From Pratylenchus scribneri (taxonomy: Eukaryota > Nematoda > Chromadorea > Rhabditida > Pratylenchidae), in NCBI GenBank assembly GCA_030063045.1, contig JAQSEB010000032.1:1178001-1242000 (forward strand): DNA of 64,000 nt, written 5' to 3'. The notes beneath the pieces were generated by a model. It was given only the letters and a program-made list of their open reading frames with translations. It was not told where the DNA came from and ran no database searches. Below, one piece after another: positions 11,449-22,590 of the stretch. A program made the position numbers and the translations under genes. Numbering within the stretch: the stretch's first letter is position 1; the number at the start of each line of letters is the position of its first letter.

Positions 11449-13594
11449 TTATTTATATATTTTGCGGATGAATTCAATTTTGTTTACATCTTAAATTTTT
11501 AATTATTTCTGTTCAAAGAAAAAACATAAAAAAGAAATCAATTGAACCAAAGAAAGAATTAAAATAACAGAAGGATGACTAATAAAATGTTTTTCATTTT
11601 TTCCTTCTTCTTATTTCTTGGCCTTTTTTAGACCTTAATCGAAACACAAAAAAAAGAAACAAATGTTGAAAAATGAAAATGTTTAGTAGATTTAGATTTT
11701 AAAACTTTTACTAAAAAAACAATTCATTTTTATTTAATTTTCTAATTAATTTTGCACATTTAAATTAAATCCAAAATAATATATATTCAAATTAAAAATG
11801 CATAGAATATTATTTATATCAAAAAATGGAGCATTTTTCGCTCTATAAAAGTCTACAAAAATCATCAAAAAAGGTTAAAATTGAAGGGAATTAAAGAGCT
11901 CCAATTCCAATTGCCCCAGGGACGAATCATGCATAGCAGAGGTGACAGAGAGAAAAAAGGAGCTCCCTTCTTTCCCTTCAATCAAAATCGAGGGAAGTCA
12001 AAAATTTTCCCTTCTTCACCTGTCAAATAAGAAGAAGAGGGAATACGGTATTCCGACCACCTTGCCCCCTCCCCCTCCCTTTTAAGCTCTTTGCATAATT
12101 TAATCATTTATAATTCCCTTCAATTCAAGCCATTTTTGATGATTTTTATATGGTTTTGTAGAGCGAAAAATTCTCTCTCTATCTTTTGATGTAAATAATA
12201 TCCCATGAAATTTGAATAAAATATTATTGTGATTTAAAAAGACTTTTCAAATATTGAATTTTTCTTAAGTCATAATATTCAGAAATAATTCAAATTAATA
12301 AATTTTCATTCAAAATTCGACAAATCCGAAGAAATAATTGAAACAAATTTTAATCAAAATATATCTGAAATGTAGACATTATTATTATTGTATAAATACG
12401 GTACTGGAGAAATGGACAAATACAAATATTGACATTTTTGTTGATTATATTTTAATCATTAAATTTATTCCAAAAAATGATAAGCATCAATCATTACAAA
12501 TAAACAAAATTCCAAACAAATCAAATAATAAAAGGCATGTGATGCCAATAAATTCGAATGGAAAGGAAAACAATATTAAATAGAAACTTTCCATTTTCAT
12601 CAATTTCTTCTAATTTTATTGCTTTTTCATTGAATTTTCTGATAAGCTATAAATTGTGAAGGAGGACATCCACCCAAAATTGGAAGTTGATTTGATATTA
12701 ATGTTGAAGAAAGGCCAAAATTGGAGGCGAGGGATGGAATGTTTTTTGGAGAAAGTTTTACGGCCAAATGTTTGCCAGAGGATGCGAATGTGTTGTGCCC
12801 TTCTCATCTCCACCCAAAATGCCATTCTCCCCAAATACACCCTTAAATAAATAAATAAACAAATAAATGGCCCGTTTATTATTATTATTCCCCATAAATC
12901 TTCATATTTGCCAAGAATATTCCGGATGGAGGGCACATTCCCCCCAAACTTCTCACAATAATCTCATCCAACCGGACTGCAATAATATTCCAAGAAATTG
13001 TAATTAAAGTTGGGCACAAAATCATAAGGAGAAGAAGGGCATAAAAATAGGGAAAGGACGGCCGGCACTTCCTCCCTCACTTTTTTTTGCCAGAATTTTC
13101 ACAATTCCCAGTATATATTGTCCCTCAAACATATTTTGGCCCGAGCAACACGCGGAACATGGATTCCATTTTTTGATTAATATTTTTATATGTTGGTCTC
13201 GTCAAACTTCATTTTTTATTTATTTTCCATTATTTTTTGCATCATTTAAAATTCCATTCTTCCGCCTTTTTTCGGTCTTTTGCCTTTTTCCGTGTGTCTA
13301 TTTTTGGCCCAACTTATTCGTGGCCTACATTGGCACATTTTGGTGCGTAAAGTGTCCATTGGAGTTTGACCAAAATGGACACTTTTTTATGATGGACTTC
13401 ATCCAAAATCGACTAATTGTGCCAAAAAGCATTAGTTTTGGCATCAAAATATTCATAATTCCCCTCTAATTTACCGGAAATAACGCAGATAAATCCACTC
13501 ATATTCCCTCCAGCTGGATTTTATGCCCCCACAAAGTTTGTGCTCACAAATTCCCTCAGGGAATGAATTGATTCGAAATTAAAATATTAAATTA
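11449..13594. other. Intergenic, AT-rich; holds a foldback element
   Basis: Apart from the inverted-repeat element at about 11805-12205, I see no supportable gene. The open frames at 12.3-12.9 kb have no recognisable motif and no consistent splice sites. Confidence 0.45.
11805..12205. mobile_element. Inverted-repeat element (family D)
   Basis: The left side contains ATTTTTCGCTCTATAAAA, AAAAATCATCAAAAA and AATTGAAGGGAATTA. The right side contains their reverse complements in reverse order: TAATTCCCTTCAATT, TTTTTGATGATTTTT and GTAGAGCGAAAAATT. Arms of about 90 bases flank about 200 bases holding ACCCCTT-type and GAAGAAG-rich DNA. There is no open frame of size, so this is MITE-like. I saw only this one copy in the window. 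Confidence 0.65.
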
Positions 13595-14865
13595 CAGGGT
13601 GCGCCAAAAGTAACCGGACACTTTTATATTTCTCATATCTTTTTTCATGTCTGTATTAAATTATTAATTTTATACTCAATTTATAGCCCAATCGATTCTC
13701 TATAATGTCCAATAATCGAGATTCAATAATAACATTATACAACAAAAATACAAGCGTCCGAACTATTTCCGCCATTCTTGAGATACCAAAAAGCACGGTT
13801 CAGGATGTAATCAAAAAATTCCGGTAAAAAATTTTGAGAGAAAAATTCCAAATAAATTGCATAGGGAGTTTGGCACAAGTGAGGATCACAAAAGAAGCGG
13901 GAGACCGAAGTCAGTGAACACACTCAGGAACCGGAAAATCATCAAAATGCGAGTCAAGCGCAATCCAAGGATTTCCATGAGAAAAGTGGCCAGAGAGACT
14001 GGAATAAGCGAAACTTTAATTCGACGGATGGCTAAATTTGAACTCGGGATCAAGGCTTACAAGCTGCAAAAAGTGCAATTTCTGAATGAACAAAACAAAA
14101 AAGTTAGAGTGCAAAGATGTCGACTGCTCCTTCAACGGCAGGCAGGTCCAGCGACTCTTTTTTTCGACGAAAATATTTCCACGATAAAATTTCGCGCAAC
14201 CACCAATTTCATATATTATTAATAGCTAAATCTCCTTTATCAAATTATGTTATTGGCGATTCCCAATATCTCCAATTAGTCTGGATATGGGGATGGGATA
14301 AGCGCGAAGTGGCAAAAAACATGTTTTGGCGGATCTCGGGGGCAAAATCAATAAAAATGATAATGTTAAAAAAAATCATTTAGGCATTCTTATAGCTAAG
14401 ATTCATATTTATTTCATCGATAGAAAAAAAATTTTCCAATCAACACCAATGCGGACAAAAAGGCAAAGAGTATCAGAAGTGAACCCATGCCAATTATTTT
14501 GAATTTTCTACTGACTATTAATGTATCCCTCACAGCCCAAATTTGAATAAGATGGATTATTCTTTTTTGGCTATTTTAGAGGCCAGGGCCTGTGCTAAAC
14601 CCCACAAAAATTTGGAGTCACTTAAGCAGTCCCTTCTTCGAGAATGGGACAAAATTACGGTCCAAGAGCTGCGTGCCATTTGCGAAAATTTTCCCAAACG
14701 TTTGCGTCTATGTATCAAAGCCAAAGGTGGCCATTTTGAATCATCTTAATTATTGTTATACCCCATTCTTTTGCCTATTATTTGATTGTATTTTAATCCA
14801 TTTATCTTTATTTGTAATAAAGTTATTTTAAAAATAAAGTGTCCGGTTACTTTTGGCGCACCCTG
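13595..14865 (+). mobile_element. Mariner/Tc1-type transposon, complete but inactive
   Basis: The element is 1,271 bases long and flanked by TA on both sides. Its 30-base terminal inverted repeats are identical: the left begins CAGGGTGCGCCAAAAGTAAC and continues CGGACACTTT, and the right end is its exact reverse complement. Between them lie the pieces of a mariner-type transposase. The perfect terminal repeats and visible TA duplication suggest a fairly young insertion whose coding region is nevertheless broken. It sits between genes. Confidence 0.95.
13705..14748 (+). pseudogene. Mariner transposase pseudogene
   Basis: The reading begins MSNNRDSIITLYNKNTSVRT (an N-terminal helix-turn-helix), passes a stop after about 40 codons, and shifts frame into SGRPKSVNTLRNRKIIK and RNPRISMRKVARETGISET, the second DNA-binding helix-turn-helix of mariner transposases. 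FFDEN at about 14161 corresponds to the first-aspartate region of the DD(D/E) triad. Several frameshifts follow. The tail resumes with SPNLNKMDYSFLAILEARA and ends near LCIKAKGGHFESS. Mariners carry SPDLNP at that last site, so the catalytic Asp is an Asn codon here. Stops, frameshifts and the lost catalytic residue make this a pseudogene. Confidence 0.85.
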
Positions 14866-16502
14866 TAGTCAAAGGGCAAACAATTATGGGGCCACACCCA
14901 CCCAGGGGAATAATTTCACATTAAATGTAAAATGATGAATTCAATTTAATGCCCTTTTCATTTCCAATTTTGCCATCAAACTTCATTCCATTTAAAATAT
15001 GTCGATTATTTTTTTAAAATTTTTGACCAATTCATTAAAAGTAGTAGTATCTTTCAAAATCCTAGGCTGCTCTTTTGGCCATAGCTCAACGAGGAAATAA
15101 CCAATTTGGAAAGGTGTTATACCATTTAAAAGCTCGGGAAATCCTCAAAAAAGTGGCATTAAAATTATGACAATTGATTGCTTCCTCGAAAAGTTTTGGC
15201 CAAAAGATTTGGGCAAGTTGTTAAATTTTCTTGATTGAATCGTTTTTCTTGGAGGTTTCCCCCATTTTTCAACTATCCTCTGAAAAATTTCCAATGTCAA
15301 TGAATGAAAAGAAAGATGATAGTTAATTTCCTCCTTGAAAAATGTGATGGCTCATTTTTTGTTGGTCTATGCCATTAATGGTCAAACATTTGTCGACTTT
15401 TTGGATTCATTCATTGCCTTTTTGGCCGTCGAAATTCGAAATCCAATCCTCCCCGAACATCGAAGAGGCCACAAATCCAACTCCCCTAATCCACTTTTAA
15501 TTTTATTTCATAATTCCCTCCTCCAATTTTGGCCATCAATTTCGCCCCCAATATTCCTTCCAACCCCCATATTTCCCCTTTCTCATTTTTATGACTTCTT
15601 TTAATTAAAGGAGAAGCCAGAAAACCATCAAGTCCACTCATTTTTTTTCGACTGCAAAACATTTTTTCAGGGAATTCCAAGAATCGACCCCAAATGCGCT
15701 TTTCCTGCCTCCAATTTAATTCACACCAAGAAAAAACTTTTATTTTTTTTTGTCCGCGCACACAAATTAGTTTTTTGCATTAATTAAGAGAATGCCAGTC
15801 GGCCACTAATTCCATTTCTCCCCTATTCCACCCTACTCCACCCTTTTGTTTGTTTTGTTGCGCACTTTTGTTGTTGCCTTTTTCGGGGAAAAGTACATTT
15901 TCCTACGGAATTTGCCACTTTTAATTCCCAATTTTTGAGACCAAAAGAACAAAGGATATTTTATTCCGAAAAAATAATGAATTTGAAGAAAACTTTTTTT
16001 TTGAAAAATATTTTTTACGGCTTTATAAATTTGGTCAAATAAGCAGGCTTATTCAGAGCTGGTCCCTAATCTTAATCTTATTCTAACCTTAGACCAAAGC
16101 CTATGCCCCGAAATTTTGTTATGGCCAAGTTATTTGGCCTTAAAAAATTATTTTTCTACACAATAAATTTTTTGGCAAATTAAATAATATTCAAAAAATT
16201 ATGGAATTTTAGCTGATTAATCAAAAATTTGCAATAAAATAAACTCCAAAAATGTAGCACTGAATGCTTTATTCCCCTTTACCCCCACTGCCCAGTCATG
16301 AGTTTTCTTTTTGTGGCCTTTAGGCTCATCGCCAACTTTCCTTCCCCTTTCCCTTCCATTTTCACTAAAATTATCTTCTTTTTATCAGCCGCTCTTCCTT
16401 CTCCATTTTTTCCCATTTTAGGCCATTCAATTCCCTCAAACTAAAATTTCCACAGTTCAACCAATTTTTGGTCAAAAATAATTATTTTATACTAAAATCG
16501 AA
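14866..16502. other. Intergenic, no supportable gene
   Basis: The frames at 15.3-15.8 kb overlap on opposite strands and show no motif. An internally deleted foldback copy lies at 15072-15206. The last 250 bases before the GPCR start are T-rich and probably contain its promoter, but no specific element stands out. Confidence 0.45.
15072..15206. repeat. Foldback repeat family A, internally deleted copy
   Basis: It begins TTTTGGCCATAGCTCAACGA, contains AACCAATTTGGAAAGG, and ends GATTGCTTCCTCG...TTTTGGCCAAAAG. Both termini are present but the centre and most of the right arm are missing. Confidence 0.6.
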
Positions 16503-19500
16503 ATGGATGAAGAATTTGGCACCAATTTTGGCGGAGGAATTGTTGAGGATGAAGGCGATGAAAATTGTGAAACACTTTTGGATAGACCCTCCGTCCGCGT
16601 TCCATTCATTGCCGCCTACATCACCGTATTCTTGATTTGTTTACTTGGTTAGTATTTGTAACCTATATAGTAGTGGAAAATTGAACATTTGCATCAATTT
16701 TTGGCACATAATTCAACGAGGCAATAACCAATTTTGGAAGGGGATATGCCATTTGAAAAAGCTTAAACTCCTCTAAAAAATGGCTATAAAGTAATTATGA
16801 AATTCACCTTTTTTTAATAGTTATATGTCTTTGAATTGAATTTAATTAACTGGATATTTCTAGGAAACGACGATTATTTTAAAAATTGTTAAAGTTTTCA
16901 AACAATCCGAAATGCTACTTTTAAGATTCAAATGGCATTTTCTTTAACCGAATTAATTGCTTCATTTAATTAGAAATGACCTGAAGAAAGTTCATGTTTA
17001 CCCCATTCTTTCTTTTCCATTAATTTGCCATTTTTCCATAGGTAATTTGTTCACAATTTTGGTCATTTGTGCCCATCGTTCAATGCGAACGGCCACCAAC
17101 TTTTTCCTGGCCAATTTGGCCCTTGCCGATTTGCTTGTTGCCATTTTTTGCATTCTCCAAAATATGATCCATTTGTTGGGCAGATTCAGTGGGCATTGGC
17201 CTTTTGGTTGATTTTTTGTGCCATTTTTCCTATAAAATTTATCCCCTCAGGGGAAATGCTCTGTAAATTGTATGCCTTCGTCCTCCATCTCGTTCCCTGC
17301 ACTGGGATTGGCATTTTGGTCTGTGTTTCCGTCGAAAAATACATTGCCGTTTTGCATCCACTTTTGGCCCTAAAATTGCTCACTCCTCGTTTTCGTTTTT
17401 TGATGATGGCCGCAATTTGGGCCATTTCCCTCCTATGCAGTTTGCCATATTGGACCACAAGCCATTATCAACAATATTCGAATATGGCCGTATGTTCACG
17501 CGCTTACAAAATGTAAGTTAGACATCATTGAAATTTGGGGAAATTTTCTGATCAAAAATGGTGGTAGTGGACTTCTTACCTAGGTTATTTTTTTGTTTAA
17601 GGCAATATCCAATTTTGGAAGGCGATATAACAATGGATAGCCTAAAGTGTCCTCTAAAATTTGTCTTTTTAAATTTTATAAATTCTAATTTCATTTTAGT
17701 GTGATTGACGAATCCGATTTTTTGGAGGAAAAGCAGCTTTCAATAAAATATTTTAATTAGGATCCAATTGATTGCTTCCTTGTTGTGTTAATGTTAAAAA
17801 TTCAGATACAATGAAATAATGTTCTCATAAATTGATTAGAGTAGAAAAAAGAATATTATATAAAGGTTAATTAATTAAATCTGCTTAAATGGTTGATGCC
17901 AAATTAATTCAATAATTGGTATAAAATAGAACTTTGATAATTCCAATCAATTCCTTTTTCTCATTCTGAATTTATTTCCGATAATTTTTTGTCTGTGTTC
18001 ATTTCCAAAAATGGTAAATGGGTCAAAGGCTGAAATCAAAAAGGGGATTGGCTAGTCTATTTGGGTCACATTCATTTAGGTTACGGTATTTTTGGATGAA
18101 TTCTGCTGACAACAATGAAAAGAGACAAGAAAACAATTGGAAAAAATCATTCATCAGCATGACCCCAAATTTGCTGATTATGAATGAGGCAATATTTGCA
18201 ATTTATTTTCTCTTCTGGGCTTATCATCTTTTATCCTTGGCAATTTTATTATAGGAATTAGGAACGGCCATAATTTTGAAGGGAACGGACATAAATAATT
18301 CATTGGAATCGAAAGATCAAAAAAATGAGACTGAAATAAATTTTAATGGAAAATGACAAAGCAACAGACCGTTTAAATATCTATAGAGTTTCTTTTGGCC
18401 ATTTAACAAAACCATTCGAAAGCTATTATAAAGGTGTTAAAAAATAAAAAGGGACTTTTGTAATAATTTTCGAAAATTAAAAATTTTTAAAAAGTAGTTT
18501 TTCTTCCACAAATTCGAGTTTATTGCACTTAAGAATATATAATTTTTTAAACTTTATTTATAAAATGTAAAAAATATAAACTTGTAGAGGGCACTTTGGA
18601 CTTATTAATGGTATTTCGCCTTCTCATCAGATTTGTTATTGCCAATTTGAGTTATTAACAAAAGAAAAACCCAAGTTCTAAATCATCCCAAAAGAAATAA
18701 ATTCGTTGGTATTTATTTTTATTTAAATTTGAACACAGAAATGATTGGATGAGCACACGGAATATGATCACAATTTCCTTCATAATTTGGTATTGCATTC
18801 CATTGTGCACAATTGCATTCCTCTATACCCGAGTTGGACTTGTCCTTTGGCACAGTGCCCCATTCAAAAAATTGACCCAACCGGCGTTGAGGACGAACAG
18901 CAATGAAACATCGATGGCAATGTTCAGTGGCGGAGGAGGCGGTGGCCAAAATGAAAATAATTCGGAACAACAGCCGCCTCAACAGAAAAAGCGAAGTTTG
19001 GTTGCGTTGGGCTATCGGATGAGTGCATCGGCCGCAGCCGCAAATGGGGCAATGAGTGAATTGGCCAAATTTGCCGGATTGAGGAGTTCAAAACGTTCAA
19101 ATTCGCAACCAACTCCGCCAACTGCAAATTTACTTCCCCAAATTCGGGTGAATCGGACGGAAACGGTGGTGAGCAGTGAAAGTGGCGGAGATGGAAGTCA
19201 AATTGATGAGGAGGAGGAAGAGGAAGAAATGGAGGAAAGAATTAAGGAGAAAATGATGAAATTGAGGAAGACATCCGAACAAAATGGTGGTGGAGGAACA
19301 ATGTTGGCACAACAAAAGAATTCATTGCCAAATTCAGCGGGAGGGGGTTCAGCCGTGGTTGTTAGCACGGTGGAATCAAGGAAAAAGGTGTGTTTAAAAT
19401 TTGATAGATGGATTAGATTGAAATTGAAATGGATACGTCCAAACTTGCTGCCGGCAATTTGTAGCCGTTTAAAATAACTCACAAAAAGGGCTGACTGAAC

Positions 19501-22250
19501 CAATTTAGATGAATTTGCAATCAAATTAAGAAGCAAACACTTGGCTATCTAATTAAATTAATTTTATTTTCAAAATTGATAAAGTTATGTACAAAAGGGA
19601 TTAAATGACCTTTGTGGATTGACGCAATTTTCAGTTATTTTTGAGCACAATTTTAGGAATTCTAAATTAATCTAATATCTAAATAAAATTAATATCATTC
19701 AATAGCTAAATAATAGCCTGATTTGTAATTTGATAAGGAAAATCATCAAAATTACTAGTTCAATTCTTTAAATTTAAATTATTTTAAATGGCGACAAATT
19801 AGGTTTCTCCTAAGTCCTAACACAATACACAGTCACATATTCAGATAATCCGCCTTCTGATTGCCATCGTTTGCTCATTTGCCATTCTTACCCTTCCTCA
19901 TCATCTTCGCCTCCTCCGTTCGGTTCAATCTTTGAATATTTTTATGCCATTTTCATGACATTTAATTAATTAAGGTTTGGTCCAATGAGCATATGATTTT
20001 GTGTGGCCCAGAGGAATTGGTCCAGCCAATCACTTATTTACTCCTTTTCATCTCCAATAGTTGTAATCCATTTCTTTATGCCTTCATGTCCCAACGTTTT
20101 CGTTCCGCCATTCGTGACATTTTCAAGTGCAGGTTCGGCTTTTTTTGGTCGAAATAGAGAAGGATTACGATTAAGTAGTACAGAATAAGCCCCTAGAGAG
20201 TTCTTTTGGCCATAACTCAATAAGTAAACAACAAATTGAGAAGGCGATATACCATTCGAAAGCCCTAAAGCTCCTTTATAAAGTGGCTAAAAATTTTATT
20301 AAAAATTTTTACAATTTGAAAAATAATCATACTCAAATAAATGTAACTCTTTTTAAAATTGAAATTAGTAAAATTTAAAAAAGACAATTTATAGAGAACA
20401 TTTTGGGCTTTCAACGGTAGATCGCCTTCCAAAATTGGTTAATGCCTCATTGAGTTATGAGCCAAAAGCTAACTTGGTTCTTATTGAACTCCTCCCAATT
20501 TTTTTCTGGGTCCTAACTCCTAATTTATTAAAAATCGAAAATCCCTTAATAATCAGAAGAGGACGACTTCGCCGAAAGTCCACCCGAACGAGAACTCAAA
20601 ATTCGGTAATCCAAATTCAACTTCTATAGTAATCAGGATTCATGAATCTTTAATAGGATGTTGTTGGTTGTGCACTCAGTTCAGGCGGTGAAGGCCTTTC
20701 ACGATGTTCATCGTTGAATAGGCTGAATGGAGTGAAATGTCAACAAAATGGCCAAAATAGTAATGGATTGCATTCGGTTGGAGGAAGTGAACGAAATTTG
20801 TTGGCAATTAAACAGAAGGAAACGGTGGAAAATGGAAATCATTTGAAGGCAACTTTGGGGGATTTTAATATAGGGAGGAGCCAAATCCTATGGCCATATA
20901 TAAAATTCAACAAGGATTGAACCAATTTTTGATATCAAATTAAAGAGCAGACTTTTGGCTATTAAAATTAAATTAATTTTATTTAAATTAATTCCAGCAG
21001 AAGTTATGAGTTATGCACAAAAAACAATTATTTATTATGGATTGATGAAATATCAATGAATTCTAAATCTATTAAAATTTATAAAATAAGACAGCAAACA
21101 GTCTGCTCTTTAAAAATTATAAATATTAGAGAAAATTACTGTATTAAAGACAAATATCATAATTTTCCGGAATGAAACACATAAATAAGCTTTCCGGAAA
21201 GTAACACAAAAAAATCAGAATTCTTTCCGGAAAACACAAAAAATCAGAATTCTTTCCGGAAAACACAAAAAATCAGAATTCTTTCCGGAAAACACAAAAA
21301 ATCAGAATTCTTTCCGGAAAACACAAAAAATCAGAATCTTTCCGGAAAACTCAAAAAATCAAAATCTTTCCGGAAAACACAAAAAAATCAGAATCTTTCC
21401 GGAAAACACAAAAAATCAGAATTCTTTCCGGAAAACACAAAAAATCAGAATCTTTCCGGAAAACACAAAAAATCAGAATTCTTTCCGGAAAACACAAAAA
21501 ATCAGAATCTTTCCGGAAAACTCAAAAAATCAAAATCTTTCCGGAAAACACAAAAAATCAGAATTCTTTCCGGAAAACACAAAAAATCAGAATTCTTTCC
21601 GGAAAACACAAAAAAAAATCAGAATTCTTTCCGGAAAACACAAAAAAATCAGAATCTTTCCGGAAAACACAAAAAATCCGAATTCTTTCCGGAAAACACA
21701 AAAAATCAGGATCTTTCGGAAAACACAAAAAATCAGAATTCTTTCCGGAAAACACAAAAAATCAGAATCTTTCCGGAAAACGCAAAAAATCAGAATCTTT
21801 CCGGAAAACACAAAAAATCAGAATCTTTCCGGAAAACACAAAAAATCAGAATTCTTTCCGGAAAACACAAAAATCAGAATCTTTCCGGAAAACACAAAAA
21901 ATCAGAATCTTTCCGGAAAACACAAAAAATCAGAATTCTTTCCGGAAAACACAAAAAAGCAGAATTCTTTTCGGAAAACACAAAAAATCAGAATTAATTT
22001 GATTACTAAATTATCATAAAGGTTCCTTTCTTGAAGAATTATTAAAGGCGATAGATTGGGCCTATCTATCAATTATTTTACTCCCAATGTTTTTTGATCA
22101 CAGGTGAATTCGCCGGCATTTGTTGGGAAAGATGATCGAAATGGAAGCAGTGGTGGCAGCGCATCAACGGCATTTTCCATTGTTTACGCCACACAAAGGT
22201 CAAATGGACAAGTCCAACAAATGGCCGTGGTCTACAGAAAATGTGCTTAA
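16503..22250 (+). CDS. Rhodopsin-family (class A) peptide-type GPCR
   Basis: Supported exons: 16503-16647, 17042-17206, 17251-17512, 18739-19387, 19845-19922, 19975-20132, 20557-20605, 20657 to about 20900, and probably 22104-22250 (stop). TM1 starts in exon 1, TM2 contains [13 protein letters not shown], and TM3 follows LCKLYAF with [12 protein letters not shown] in place of the usual E/DRY. TM4 contains [12 protein letters not shown]. The disulfide cysteines (LCKL and AVCSRAY) are present. The third intracellular loop is very long and low-complexity (poly-Gly, poly-Glu). TM6 contains [13 protein letters not shown] and TM7 contains [18 protein letters not shown], the NPxxY motif. The FMSQ[KR]FR ending recalls TRH-type neuropeptide receptors, and a trissin-like receptor is possible; the ligand is unknown. 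It would act at the plasma membrane through G proteins. The junction between the last two exons is not resolved. Its introns carry four foldback copies, two family B repeats and a minisatellite. Confidence 0.85.
16697..16971. repeat. Foldback repeat family A in GPCR intron 1
   Basis: The left arm reads ATAATTCAACGAGGCAATAA, AACCAATTTTGGAAGGGG, ATATGCCATTTGAAA. The right arm is weaker (GCTACTTTTAAGATTC, AATTGCTTCATTTAAT). The copy lies wholly within the intron. Confidence 0.65.
17590..17795. repeat. Foldback repeat family A in GPCR intron 3, partial
   Basis: It contains AAGGCAATATCCAATTTTGG, AAGGCGATATAACA and AGTGTCCTCTAAAATTTG. The right end is reduced to TTGCTTCCTTGTTGTGTTA. Confidence 0.55.
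18392..18666. repeat. Foldback repeat family A in GPCR intron 3, second copy
   Basis: The left end is shortened (TTCTTTTGGCCATTTAACAA, CATTCGAAAGC). The right arm is clear: AGAGGGCACTTTGGAC, AATGGTATTTCGCCTTC, GAGTTATTAACAAAAG. Confidence 0.6.
19486..19790. repeat. Dispersed repeat family B in GPCR intron 4
   Basis: It contains GAACCAATTTAGATG, ATCAAATTAAGAAGCAAAC and TTGGCTATCTAATTAAATTA, and closes with ATCAAAATTACTAGTTC. The same blocks recur at 20.9, 38.7, 41.5 and 48.6 kb. Confidence 0.5.
20203..20468. repeat. Foldback repeat family A in GPCR intron 6
   Basis: The left arm reads CTTTTGGCCATAACTCAATA, GAAGGCGATATACCATTCGA, AAGCCCTAAAGC. The right arm reads GGGCTTTCAACGG, GATCGCCTTCCAAAATTGG, CATTGAGTTATG. 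This is a full copy. Confidence 0.75.
20918..21130. repeat. Dispersed repeat family B in the GPCR 3' part
   Basis: It reads TTGAACCAATTTTTGATATC, AAATTAAAGAGCAGACTTTT, GGCTATTAAAATTAAATTA, then an AT-rich centre and ACAGTCTGCTCTTTAAAAAT, close to the reverse complement of the left part. This suggests another inverted-repeat element. Confidence 0.55.
21175..21990 (+). repeat. Minisatellite B (28/29-bp unit)
   Basis: The unit is TTTCCGGAAAACACAAAAAA followed by TCAGAATTC (29 bases), or TCAGAATC (28). It is present in nearly 30 mostly uninterrupted copies. Each unit carries the palindrome TTTCCGGAAA. Blocks with CTCAAAAAATCAAAATC variants repeat about 180 bases apart, again hinting at multi-unit duplication. 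It lies in the probable last intron of the GPCR. The long minus-strand open frame here is an artefact of the repeat. Confidence 0.95.
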
Positions 22251-22590
22251 AAAATGGAGGATGCGGGTATTAACGAATTATAGGCCATCAATGAATATTT
22301 ATTAATAAACACTTCAACCTCAATTCCTCTCAATTTGGATCTCATTGCAAATTGCAATTTCATATCTTCATTTATTATGTGCGAAACTTGTAATTAAAAT
22401 AATAATTAAATAAACAATTTTATGTCAATTCGATCGGAATTTAATTAAGTTAATTGAAATTTGGACTGAAATTCGACTAAGGTAGAAAGCGGGAATTGAA
22501 GATCACACAAAATGAGATAAAATTAAATAAAATGGAAAAGTGGAAATTTAGTCAAAATTGTGCATCCTCATTCAATATATATCAATCCCT
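22251..22590. other. Convergent intergenic spacer
   Basis: This is the short 3'-to-3' gap between the GPCR and the glutathione peroxidase. It is AT-rich, with AATAAA-like words near 22300 and 22400-22420 that could serve as polyadenylation signals for the plus-strand gene. Nothing else is seen. Confidence 0.5.

Noticed and set aside
21558..21811. Minus-strand open frames with a repeating Phe/Ser/Gly/Lys peptide
   Set aside because: They arise from translating minisatellite B; the repeat unit, not coding selection, explains their length.
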